From Rickettsia typhi (GTDB lineage: Bacteria > Pseudomonadota > Alphaproteobacteria > Rickettsiales > UBA1997): 14,394 bases of DNA. The notes under the pieces are model-generated. The model was not told the DNA's origin. It worked only from the letters and a program-made list of their open reading frames with translations, and did no database searches. The DNA lies in contig CAMDAI010000011.1 in NCBI GenBank assembly GCA_945888585.1, forward strand, positions 1 through 14,394, given 5' to 3'. Shown one piece after another: positions 1 to 7,132 of the stretch (position 1 is its first letter; each line of letters starts with the position of its first letter). A program made the translations under genes and the position numbers.

Positions 1-1372
1 TGATATTTTTTAAGCTATCTTTGATTTCTAAAGATTTGCTGAATTGGTCTTCAATAATCTCCAAGTTTTTATTATTGTAAGCCAGTCCGTTTATATAACG
101 TAGATAGTTTTGAGTTGAAGTATTTTCATCTAACCTTCTGATTAAATAACCAATAGAACTTAAAAAATCAGCTCGGTTGCTGACGGGTAAATATAATAAA
201 ATATTCAAATTAAAATCTTGAGCTAACATTTTAGAAATATGTTCAGACATGCCGCTAAGCATTTCAAAAGTTATTTGATCTAAAACATTATTTTCTTTGG
301 CAATTAAATAAATATAAGCAATGTCGAATAAATTATGAGAAGCAACTCCAACATTAACGGCTTTAATATTTTCTGGGTTTAAGCTGTATTCCAGCATGTT
401 TTTCCAATTGGCATCAGTTTCAACTTTGGTAGAAAATGGAGCTAAGTTCCAATTTCTTTCATAAGATTCAAATAGTTCCATTTCCATATTAGCACCTTTA
501 ACTATGCGCACTCTAATTGGCGATCCGCCCTGGCTGGTTCTTTCTTTGGCCCAGTTGGTGATTTTTTGTAGATATATGTAAGAATCAGGTAAATAGGCTT
601 GAAGAGCAATTCCGGCTTTTAAATCTTTGAATTCATCTTTTGATAGAGTTTTAATAAAAGCTTCAACAGTAATTGCTAAATCTTTATATTCTTCCATATC
701 CAGATTAACCAATTTGTAGGAAGTTTCATTAGTAATTGGGCAATTATATTTGTTTTCTTTGGCAGCTCTGTAAATAATTGATAATCGGTCGGAAATAGTT
801 TCTGCAGTTTGATCAAAATCAATTGTACTGATTTGTGAATAAATAGTAGAAATTTTAATAGAAATGCAGCTGATGTCGGGATTTTTTAGATCTTTAATAT
901 ATTGCTCTATTCTTTTTATTGCATCATTTTCACCAAGCAAAAGTTCACCAATTCTGTTTAAATTGGTTCTGATTTTGTTTTTTAAATTTTTATTAATTCT
1001 TTTTTTATGAGTTCTATCATTGCCAAATAAAATATATTTAGAAGCGGAGAAATAAATAAATTGTTTTAGTGCCGGAATAGCAATGAAGTGAAAATAATTT
1101 CTACTTAAATTAAATAAAATTCTTAGGATATTTTCAAAATGATTTAAGAATTTTAAGGGTGGGATATTCCCGATAATATAAGAAATATCCTTAGTATGTT
1201 TTGGTCTGAAGGCTTTATCTAAAATTTTAATAACAAATTCTTTATCTTTAGAATTTAGAAAAAATTTATCCATTTTTTTGGTATAAATTTTGTCTGAAAT
1301 AGTTTTATAGCTCTCTGATTCTGTTAACCATTTTTTAGCTAGAGTTTTTGCCTCTTGATCCAAGTTTGTCAT
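1..1372 (-). CDS. putA: PutA-type proline dehydrogenase, N-terminal part (3' end outside window)
   Basis: The frame is open for 457 codons from the ATG at 1372 to the window edge. It encodes the flavin-dependent proline dehydrogenase TIM barrel, which oxidises L-proline to pyrroline-5-carboxylate and passes electrons to the quinone pool. Visible landmarks are KIST near residue 173, LDMEEYKDL (225-232), LQAYLPDS (258-264), RVRIVKGANMEME (287-299), MLSGMSEH (371-378) and the proline-carboxylate Arg pair in YLIRRLDENT (R412/R413, matching the E. coli PutA Arg pair). The first 110 or so residues show no ribbon-helix-helix DNA-binding domain, so autorepression as in E. coli PutA is not expected. 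In this family a P5C dehydrogenase domain usually follows, but it would lie outside the window, so a bifunctional enzyme is inference. No Shine-Dalgarno sequence precedes the start, which sits inside a repeated palindromic unit. Confidence 0.9.
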   Translation of the reverse strand, partial: MTNLDQEAKTLAKKWLTESESYKTISDKIYTKKMDKFFLNSKDKEFVIKILDKAFRPKHTKDISYIIGNIPPLKFLNHFENILRILFNLSRNYFHFIAIPALKQFIYFSASKYILFGNDRTHKKRINKNLKNKIRTNLNRIGELLLGENDAIKRIEQYIKDLKNPDISCISIKISTIYSQISTIDFDQTAETISDRLSIIYRAAKENKYNCPITNETSYKLVNLDMEEYKDLAITVEAFIKTLSKDEFKDLKAGIALQAYLPDSYIYLQKITNWAKERTSQGGSPIRVRIVKGANMEMELFESYERNWNLAPFSTKVETDANWKNMLEYSLNPENIKAVNVGVASHNLFDIAYIYLIAKENNVLDQITFEMLSGMSEHISKMLAQDFNLNILLYLPVSNRADFLSSIGYLIRRLDENTSTQNYLRYINGLAYNNKNLEIIEDQFSKSLEIKDSLKNI

Positions 1373-1521
1373 AACTAGTTTTTTATTTATTTAGTTGAGT
1401 TATGCAAATTACTCGCTTTGCTGCGTCATTTGTCATAACTAGTTTTTTATTTATTTAGTTGAGTTATGCAAATTACTCGCTTTGCTGCGTCATTTGTTAT
1501 AACTAGTTTTTTATTTATTTA
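1365..1521. repeat. 64-bp palindromic unit, tandemly repeated about 2.45 times
   Basis: Two identical 64-bp copies (1365-1428 and 1429-1492) are followed by a 29-bp partial copy (1493-1521) with one C-to-T change. Each full unit supplies an imperfect hairpin: AGTTATG, CAAAT and CGC on the left pair with GCG, ATTTG and CATAACT on the right around a TTTGCT loop (1398-1440 and 1462-1504). The first copy begins inside the putA start region (the ATG is at 1372-1370), so the array replaces the normal upstream region of that gene. It looks like a REP/Rickettsia-palindrome-like element that duplicated with its flank, but I cannot assign it to a named family. Confidence 0.85.
1383..1436 (-). other. 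Possible 17-codon upstream ORF inside the repeat
   Basis: Because the repeat carries the ATGACAAA of the putA start, the second copy offers an identical start context. Reading from 1436 gives MTNDAAKRVICITQLNK and then TAA, which ends 10 bases before the putA ATG. The third copy has ATA instead of ATG, so only one such ORF exists in this register. It may be a by-product of the duplication or may act as a translated leader. There is no ribosome binding site or composition evidence for expression. Confidence 0.2.
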
Positions 1522-1575
1522 TAATTTTTTTAAAATTTGTAGTTTCAAAATGATTGAAATCAATAATGTTTATGT

Positions 1576-1618
1576 TAGACACTATTAGCTAATTAATTTA
1601 ATTATCTAACGGTGTCTA
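1576..1618. other. 43-bp imperfect palindrome between divergent genes
   Basis: TAGACAC (1576-1582), TTAG (1585-1588) and TAATTAA (1590-1596) are mirrored by TTAATTA (1598-1604), CTAA (1606-1609) and GTGTCTA (1612-1618). The arms match except at three positions. The palindrome lies between the divergent putA and L,D-transpeptidase genes, about 57 bases upstream of the latter. It could be an operator, a cruciform-forming site or a relic palindromic element. Neither flank has the T-run of an intrinsic terminator. Confidence 0.5.
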
Positions 1619-1674
1619 TAAAGATTATTTAATTTATACCAAAAAATAAATCTATTGTCTTAATTACAAATTTC

Positions 1675-2718
1675 ATGAAAAGGTTACTATTTATTTTTAT
1701 TTTTGGCATTTTTCCGTGTTATGCAGCCAAGAATCCTAGCAATATAATGATAGGTGAGGTCATAAAATATGAAATCACAAATGGTGATACTTTAAACAGA
1801 ATTGCTGCAAGATTTGGATTAGGAATTGATGAGTTAATGTGGGCTAATCCTAAACTTACAGATCCAACATTAGTTCCTTTGGGTAGAAAAATTGTTTTGC
1901 CAACTTCTTATATTGTTCCCAATATTGATCCAGAAGGAATTGTAATTAATTTACCGGAACTTAGACTTTATTATTTTTACATAGAAGATGATATTCTTCA
2001 GATAAAAAGTTTTCCTATTACTATTGGTGCTGAAGGAAAAGAAACCCCAGCTGGTAAAACTACTATTTTTGATAAAAGAGAAAATCCATCTTGGATTCCT
2101 CCCGAGTCGGTTCGTAGGGAAAATCCATCTTTACCGGAAATTGTTCCGCCTGGGCCAAAAAATCCACTGGGAAATTACGTTCTCGATTTAGATGCGTCTA
2201 AAAATAAAAAATGGCAGTCAATTAAAATTCATAGCACTAATGTACCTTGGGCAATTGGTATGAAAATTAGTCATGGATGTATCAGGCTTTATCCTAATGA
2301 TATTAAATTTTTGTTTGAAATCGTTGAATTAGAAACCCCAATAGCGTTGATAAATCAGCCAATTAAAGTGGCTGAAATTGAAGATAAGATCTATATTGAA
2401 GTTCATCCAGAACTGCCTCCAAAAAAATCTCCTGAAGAAATTATTAGTGAGCAGGAAGTTAAAAAAGTAATTGAGCATGAGGAGCAACCTTTTACTGTTC
2501 AATCAAATCAAGAGTCCATTTTAGATGGGTTTTCCGAAGTTCCATTGCCAAAAGAATCGCAAGATTATCCAACTAAAGCCATATTTGATGCTCATAAATT
2601 GATTTGTGGATATGTTAGAAACTGCAATAAAAAACTAGATTGGAAAATAATTAACAATGCAGTAATGGCAAAAAATGGAATTCCGATAATGGTTAGTAAA
2701 ATAGATCAAAATTTATAA
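1675..2718 (+). CDS. Secreted L,D-transpeptidase (LysM + YkuD)
   Basis: This 347-residue periplasmic enzyme is predicted to form 3-3 peptidoglycan crosslinks or attach proteins to peptidoglycan, using a catalytic cysteine. A signal peptide covers residues 1-17 (hydrophobic core, then CYA-A). A LysM-like carbohydrate-binding module spans about 31-76 (YEITNGDTLNRIAARFGL ... NPKL). The YkuD domain spans about 85-230. It holds the motif with His186 and SHGC (199-202; Cys202 is the nucleophile) followed by IRL, as in the ErfK/YbiS/YnhG group. Beyond the usual domain, about 100 residues form a Glu/Pro-rich linker and a C-terminal segment with two cysteines (C311, C317) that I do not recognise. The start was chosen because it begins the signal peptide directly; there is no Shine-Dalgarno sequence. 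It implies that the cell makes peptidoglycan. It is convergent with the adhesin gene to its right. Confidence 0.92.
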   Translation: MKRLLFIFIFGIFPCYAAKNPSNIMIGEVIKYEITNGDTLNRIAARFGLGIDELMWANPKLTDPTLVPLGRKIVLPTSYIVPNIDPEGIVINLPELRLYYFYIEDDILQIKSFPITIGAEGKETPAGKTTIFDKRENPSWIPPESVRRENPSLPEIVPPGPKNPLGNYVLDLDASKNKKWQSIKIHSTNVPWAIGMKISHGCIRLYPNDIKFLFEIVELETPIALINQPIKVAEIEDKIYIEVHPELPPKKSPEEIISEQEVKKVIEHEEQPFTVQSNQESILDGFSEVPLPKESQDYPTKAIFDAHKLICGYVRNCNKKLDWKIINNAVMAKNGIPIMVSKIDQNL

Positions 2719-2744
2719 AATTATTTTTTATTTAAAATTTGATC
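2704..2744 (+). terminator. Weak inverted repeat at the L,D-transpeptidase stop
   Basis: GATCAAAATTT (2704-2714) and AAAATTTGATC (2734-2744) pair at 10 of 11 positions around a 19-base T-rich loop that contains the stop codon. The stem is AT-rich and only a short T stretch follows, so this is a possible rather than a convincing terminator. A second short palindrome, ATTTCTTCTAAGAAAT, lies at 2786-2801, and GTTGAT/ATCAAC lies at 2850-2867. No better terminator is visible in the gap between these convergent genes. Confidence 0.3.
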
Positions 2745-2891
2745 TTTGATTTATCGGTATCAAAAAGAATTTAATATTTCTCTGAATTTCTTCTAAGAAA
2801 TAGGGGAGTGATTTTTATACTTGTTTTGCATGGATAAAATATGATTTTGGTTGATATTAAAATCAACTAAAGTTGTCCAGACCCTATATAG

Positions 2892-5843
2892 TTAATTGGC
2901 AAATGGATCGGTTAATAAGAAATTAGATGTGATTAGGGTTGAGTTGCCAATTGAAGTTAATTTTTCAGCTTGAATATCACCACCATTCCAATAATTTAAC
3001 ATTGCTGAAACAGTTGCGTTAGATATTTGAATTTTGCCACTTATTTTATTATTACCAGAACTACTAATTCCTCCGATAGAGCCACCAAAGCTGGCATTTA
3101 AAGTGCTTCCAGCTTCGCTATCATTTCTAACAATAATAATTTTATCAGTATTAAAATTATTAGACGCTGAAGAAAAATTAGATATTGAAGTGTTGTAGGC
3201 ATTTATACTAAGAGCATTATCATTTCCAGATAATGAATTACTAACTAAAGTGCTGTTTGCAATAGAAGAAGTGTCGTTAGAGCTTATATTAATTCCATCT
3301 CCACCATTATTATTTATGGTATTTCCTGAAATTAAATTGCCAATTACATTAGAAGTTCCGCTGGAAGTGATTTTAATGCCATTAACGTTATTTAGAATAG
3401 TGTTGTTTATTGTTGTGTTGGTAATTTGTGAAGATCCGCTTGATTGAGATAAAATCCCATTATTTGTGTTATTGTTAATGGTGTTTTCCGATAATGACCC
3501 TGATAAAACTGCGGAATTGTTTGATGAATATACAACTCCATTTTTGTTTTTAGTTATGGCATTGCTATTAACGGTTAGTGAATTAGTTGAGGCTGCTGAT
3601 GTTGCATTGGCACTAAGATTAATGCCATCATCAGAGTTATTTTTAATAGTATTATTTGTTATTATAGCAGTTAGGTTTGATGAATCGTTGGAGTTGATAG
3701 AAATGCCTTTATTTATATTGCTACTAATACTATTGCCTAATGTTATTTCAGATAGAGCAGATGATGAATCATAAGAGTTCATATAAATACTGTTAGTATT
3801 GGAATCTAAATTATTTCCTGAAATAGTGTTTTTGGTAGATGAGCTGTTGCGAGATTCTATACTTATAGCTTGAGTATTAGAATTTGCTGTATTGCCAGAT
3901 ACGGTATTAAACGAAGATGATGAATTGTTAGATAAAATATAAAGTCCAGTTGTTAAATTTGAACTAATAGTATTATTCGATATATTGTTGGTTGTAATTG
4001 AAGAATTATTGGAAGTTATAGTAATACCATTAACTGAATTATTAGTGATCCTATTATTTTGAATTATATTAGTTGCATCGTAATTGCTGCTGGTGATGTT
4101 AATTCCAGAGGTATTCCCATGAATATAGTTATTTTGAATTGTAACTCCCAATTGACCATCATTGTAATTAATTCCGATCTGTCCGGTGCTAGAAATATCA
4201 AGTCCAGCAATGGTATTACTTTTAGCGGCAGTAATAGTTGAACTTCCAGTGTTAGATATAACGCTATAGTCGGTTTTTGTTATAAATATTTTGCCACTAT
4301 CAGCTGCATTATTAGTTATATCACTAAGTTTGAAATCAATATATTGACCATAAATTTTTTGATAATCTTTTAAAATAATACCTTGATTATATCCAGAGCT
4401 AGTTCCATCGCCGCGATATACATAAATAATATTATAAGCACTGGAGTTGTTTTGTGCCTCAATAAGAGTTTTATAAGGACTTTCTATTGTACCGTTTCCA
4501 CTAGTAGCGACATTGTTATTAACATAAATAATTTTTTTATCGTTACCATCGTCGCTTTTAATTTTTTCGACTGAGCTAACACTAGAAATTTTACTTTGAG
4601 TAACGATATCAAGATCACGAATAACTTGATTAGTCATTCTTTTTTCCAAGTCGGTTAATTTTTGTTTTTTATTATTTCCAAAATAATAACTATATCTAAA
4701 GCCCATGTAAGATGCTTCATTTCTAGCATTATCGCTAGAATACTCTCCTTCTAAAAATAATTTACTATTTTCTGACTCTAAAAAAGTATATAATCCTCTA
4801 TAACGATAACCATTTATATTAAGACCCTGATTGTAAAATTTGTATTTAGCAATAAAAACTCGGAAATCATCAAAAAATGGTAATTTTCTACCAATTTCTA
4901 TATCATAACCTTTAAGAACATACTCATTGGAAATTTTGGTTTGTTTATTATAGACAACATTATAACCGCTTAAAGTCTGGCTTGTTTCTATAGTACTTCC
5001 GCCATTACCAATTGATTTTTCGGTATTTCCGGTTGGTGAATATAAATTAGCTCTTAAATCATAATTTACGGTCAATAATTCTGCTCCGGTGGTGAATTGA
5101 GAGAAGATATTGCCATATTGTGATTTTTTTCGATCGTAAAATCCGTAACCTCCTAAAATATATTCATCATCAAATATTTTACGGTATCCCATTCCTAAAT
5201 TACCTTCATTTGAACTATTATTATCTAGCCAATAACGAATATCGGTAAAAACCAAGCTTTTATGAGTTTGGTAAAATGGTAAAAATAATTCAACTCTGCC
5301 TAATTGTCTGTCATTACTATATTTATAAATTAAGTCAGATCTGGTTTTGTATTTAGATATTATTTCTGTTTTGATTTCCAATTTTTTTGTTTTGATGTTT
5401 TCTTTTGGGGTTGATGTTTCTCTAGGTGTTATTGATTTAGCTTGAGTTTCATCTTGTTTTGTAATTGTTTTTGGAGCTATTTTTTCATTAGTAAGATTAC
5501 CTTCAATTATAATTGGCTTAGTTGGTTTAGGATTTTGTTGTAAAGAATTTTTATCTAAAATTTTATCAGAATTATTAATTAAATCAGATTTTAGAATATA
5601 TTTTTTGTTGCTGGTAGTTAATGGATCGGAAGATACTTCTTCGGTAGAGGTAGTTTCATATTGATATGATGTAAGAATGAATTTTTTTCTTCTCTCTATT
5701 GTTTTCACAACTGGAGCTTTTTGTTTTGAAGGATTTTCTTCAATATTTTTAGAAAAAGAAACAGTGCTAACAGAAAATAAAGTTATAACTAATACAATAA
5801 AATTAAGTAGTCTGAATTGTGATGATTTTTGGCCTATCTTCAT
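2892..5843 (-). CDS. Inverse autotransporter (type Ve-like) adhesin with beta-helix passenger
   Basis: This 983-residue outer-membrane protein is predicted to expose a long parallel beta-helix. Residues 1-31 form a signal peptide with a long hydrophobic core. Residues about 32-175 are a Lys/Thr/Pro-rich periplasmic segment. Residues about 178-390 resemble the intimin/invasin-type inverse autotransporter barrel: GRVELFLPFYQ, NLGMGYRKIFDDEYILGGYGFYD, DIEIGRKLPFFDD, and a closing GFRYSYYFG. A helical linker, LEKRMTNQVIRDLDI (about 399-413), would thread the barrel. From about 438 (YVNNNVATSGNGT ... SPYKTLIEAQ) a NosD/pectate-lyase-like right-handed helix begins, with about 13 Gly-Ile-x-Ile/Asn/Ser rungs every 23-29 residues (557, 580, 606, 633, 659, 685, 713, 740, 769, 796, 822, 850, 877). 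The barrel-first order separates it from classical autotransporters. The passenger is very rich in Asn/Ser/Thr. The receptor is unknown. Confidence 0.85.
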   Translation of the reverse strand: MKIGQKSSQFRLLNFIVLVITLFSVSTVSFSKNIEENPSKQKAPVVKTIERRKKFILTSYQYETTSTEEVSSDPLTTSNKKYILKSDLINNSDKILDKNSLQQNPKPTKPIIIEGNLTNEKIAPKTITKQDETQAKSITPRETSTPKENIKTKKLEIKTEIISKYKTRSDLIYKYSNDRQLGRVELFLPFYQTHKSLVFTDIRYWLDNNSSNEGNLGMGYRKIFDDEYILGGYGFYDRKKSQYGNIFSQFTTGAELLTVNYDLRANLYSPTGNTEKSIGNGGSTIETSQTLSGYNVVYNKQTKISNEYVLKGYDIEIGRKLPFFDDFRVFIAKYKFYNQGLNINGYRYRGLYTFLESENSKLFLEGEYSSDNARNEASYMGFRYSYYFGNNKKQKLTDLEKRMTNQVIRDLDIVTQSKISSVSSVEKIKSDDGNDKKIIYVNNNVATSGNGTIESPYKTLIEAQNNSSAYNIIYVYRGDGTSSGYNQGIILKDYQKIYGQYIDFKLSDITNNAADSGKIFITKTDYSVISNTGSSTITAAKSNTIAGLDISSTGQIGINYNDGQLGVTIQNNYIHGNTSGINITSSNYDATNIIQNNRITNNSVNGITITSNNSSITTNNISNNTISSNLTTGLYILSNNSSSSFNTVSGNTANSNTQAISIESRNSSSTKNTISGNNLDSNTNSIYMNSYDSSSALSEITLGNSISSNINKGISINSNDSSNLTAIITNNTIKNNSDDGINLSANATSAASTNSLTVNSNAITKNKNGVVYSSNNSAVLSGSLSENTINNNTNNGILSQSSGSSQITNTTINNTILNNVNGIKITSSGTSNVIGNLISGNTINNNGGDGINISSNDTSSIANSTLVSNSLSGNDNALSINAYNTSISNFSSASNNFNTDKIIIVRNDSEAGSTLNASFGGSIGGISSSGNNKISGKIQISNATVSAMLNYWNGGDIQAEKLTSIGNSTLITSNFLLTDPFAN

Positions 5844-5855
5844 TTTTGTTAAATC

Positions 5856-5886
5856 AAGATAGATTTTTTGAATTACTCTTTGTCAA
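5856..5886 (-). promoter_or_regulatory. Candidate sigma70 promoter of the inverse autotransporter
   Basis: A consensus -35 TTGACA lies on the minus strand at 5886-5881. Candidate -10 hexamers are TCTATC (5863-5858, 17-base spacer, poor match) and TATCTT (5861-5856, 19-base spacer, 4 of 6). Transcription from here would begin only about 5-10 bases before the ATG at 5843, giving an almost leaderless mRNA. That would fit the missing Shine-Dalgarno sequence but also makes the call uncertain. Confidence 0.35.
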
Positions 5887-5922
5887 TTCTAAATTTAAAA
5901 ACTGATTTAATACGACTTATTA

Positions 5923-5940
5923 TGAATCAATAATGATTCA
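5923..5940. promoter_or_regulatory. Perfect 7-bp palindrome upstream of the adhesin (operator-like)
   Basis: TGAATCA, loop ATAA, TGATTCA: a fully complementary dyad about 37 bases upstream of the TTGACA box of the inverse autotransporter. It has the form of a dimeric-regulator site. A hairpin in RNA is the alternative, but it lacks a T-tail on the minus strand and is followed by A's on the plus strand. Confidence 0.4.
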
Positions 5941-6256
5941 AAAAAATAAAATTGCAAAGTAATTTTATCTTTTTGATAGCATTGTAATTATTGGTGTTTT
6001 TGTCGATTTCTTAATGAAGATTATTTATGAAAAATAGCTAAAAAATATTTTGTTGTAGTATTGATGAATTTAAATTTTCTGTAACATTTCTATAATGCGT
6101 TAAATACAATGTGCTAATCTAAATTTATTTGGATATTTTTAAATTGGCACTAAATTACTTTTATTCTTTGATTATTTCAAAAAACCAATTAACTCTTAAT
6201 TTGAGTAATTCAATACTTATGAAATTGAGTAATGTGTTTAATTAAATAAAAAAATT

Positions 6257-6589
6257 ATGAAAAAAAATCTAACTATCATTAGTTTTGGTGCGTTTTTGTT
6301 TTTGGCTAATCCAGTTTTTTCCCAAGAAAGTGGAGGGCCTGAAGAAAATTTTGCTAGTATAAAATCAGAAATAACCAATTCACTTAGTGATGAAAAATAT
6401 GTTTTGGATCAAACTATTTCTTGCGTGAATTCTGCCGTTAATCAAGAATCAATAAGAAAATGCCAAGATATTAAGCGTGCTGGAATGGATAAAATTCAAG
6501 AAAAAAATCGTCAGAGAAAAAGAGAACATTTACAAAATGAATTAAAGAAATTAGACGAAAAAGATTCTAAAGCGGCTAATAAAAAATAA
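6257..6589 (+). CDS. Small secreted helical protein of unknown function
   Basis: This encodes 110 residues and I do not recognise the family. A clear signal peptide (MKKN, hydrophobic core, cleavage after VFS at about 22) sends it to the periplasm or beyond. The mature part of about 88 residues has two cysteines, C56 and C69, thirteen apart, which could form a disulfide bridge between helices. It ends in a strongly charged Lys/Arg/Glu/Gln-rich helix (about 76-110) that could be a coiled coil or bind an acidic partner. The ATG was chosen because it starts the signal peptide; the upstream sequence is A/T only, with no Shine-Dalgarno. It is monocistronic: a strong hairpin terminator follows 28 bases after the stop, and the gene diverges from the adhesin. 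Confidence 0.7.
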   Translation: MKKNLTIISFGAFLFLANPVFSQESGGPEENFASIKSEITNSLSDEKYVLDQTISCVNSAVNQESIRKCQDIKRAGMDKIQEKNRQRKREHLQNELKKLDEKDSKAANKK

Positions 6590-6616
6590 ATCTAATATTT
6601 TTAAATAATTTATTTT

Positions 6617-6660
6617 CCCTAATCCTCTTCTTTAAACGGAAGAAGGTCGGGGATTTTATT
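6617..6660 (+). terminator. Intrinsic terminator of the small secreted-protein gene
   Basis: CCC (6617-6619), CCT (6624-6626) and CTTC (6627-6630) pair with GAAG (6639-6642), AGG (6644-6646) and GGG (within 6649-6652) around an eight-base loop, with one bulge and one internal loop. The tail ATTTTATTATT follows. It is the only GC-rich hairpin in the surrounding AT-rich DNA. Confidence 0.65.
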
Positions 6661-6664
6661 ATTG

Positions 6665-7038
6665 ATGAGTAATAATTATAATATCATAAAAAGTTGCATT
6701 GAAATCATCCTACCATCACAGAACAAAATATTAAGATTCAATTAACAACGACTTAAACTTGTACATTTATACACACGATAACAATATTGTTTATGTAGGC
6801 AGGAGTAGAGATTCATTAAAAAAAGAGTCAATCAAGGTTATGGAAATATTTCCTCAAAAAATTGCTACAAAGATGGTCAAAAAACAAATTGCCACATCAA
6901 TTCATTGGTAGTGCAAAATAGAAAAAAATTGGTTTTTTTGCCTGTTCCATAACTGATGACAAAGAAATCAAAGTATTAGAAGAAGTTTTAATTAATTCAT
7001 TAAAACCACTATGGAATATTCAAATTCAAAAGATGTAA
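6665..7038 (+). pseudogene. Frameshifted GIY-YIG nuclease-family gene
   Basis: Three reading frames together spell a GIY-YIG domain. From 6759 one frame reads LYIYTHDNNIVYVGRSRDSL. After the A7 run at 6818-6824 the frame shifts to KKRVNQGYGNIS, then KNCYKDGQKTNCHINSL. After the A7/T7 runs at 6922-6939 it shifts again to GFFACSITDD, then EEVLINSLKPLWN, and stops at 7036-7038. The two Tyr elements, the Arg of VGRSRDSLKKR and the terminal Glu with the KPLWN segment are family hallmarks. Each of these two shifts equals one missing base at a homopolymer. An N-terminal part may begin at the ATG at 6665 (MSNNYNIIKSCIEIILP...), which would need a third shift near 6735-6758, so the original start is uncertain. 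A single-subunit nuclease of unknown substrate is the likely ancestor. Sequencing or assembly error at the homopolymers is the alternative to true decay. Confidence 0.7.
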
Positions 7039-7052
7039 AATCCACTAAAAGA

Positions 7053-7086
7053 CGAGAAAATTTCTATCAAATTCATTGGATAGAAA
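7053..7086 (-). terminator. Intrinsic terminator of the TPM operon
   Basis: On the minus strand, TTTCTATC and GATAGAAA (plus-strand arms 7061-7068 and 7079-7086) form a perfect 8-bp stem with a 10-base loop, followed by TTTTCTCGTC. It lies 47 bases downstream of the stop of the second TPM gene. The stem is AT-rich, so strength is uncertain. Confidence 0.5.
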
Positions 7087-7132
7087 CACAACGTCAATTT
7101 CGATTTAGAAATAGGAAGGTTAATTTGATATA

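Larger units (their letters stand above)
5844..6256. other. 413-bp divergent intergenic region
   Basis: This gap separates the divergent adhesin and small secreted-protein genes and must carry the promoters of both. It holds a TTGACA box (minus strand, 5886-5881), a perfect palindrome (5923-5940), and a TATAAT (6091-6096, plus strand) that could be the -10 of the rightward gene but has no good -35. It also holds a direct repeat TTGAGTAAT at 6201-6209 and 6225-6233, 24 bases apart, just before the rightward start. I see no credible ORF, tRNA or structured RNA in the rest. Confidence 0.6.

Noticed and set aside
1365..1521. CRISPR array
   Set aside because: The 64-bp copies are directly adjacent with no unique spacers, and there are no cas genes.
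3250..3774. Open frames on the plus strand opposite the adhesin passenger
   Set aside because: They are antisense shadows of the Asn/Ser/Thr-rich repeat codons; they give Leu/Ile/Val-rich nonsense with no signal or domain.
6818..6939. Programmed ribosomal frameshifting in the GIY-YIG gene
   Set aside because: At least two shifts would be needed in about 110 bases, a start codon in the first frame is missing, and no stimulatory structure is evident; decay or sequencing error is simpler.
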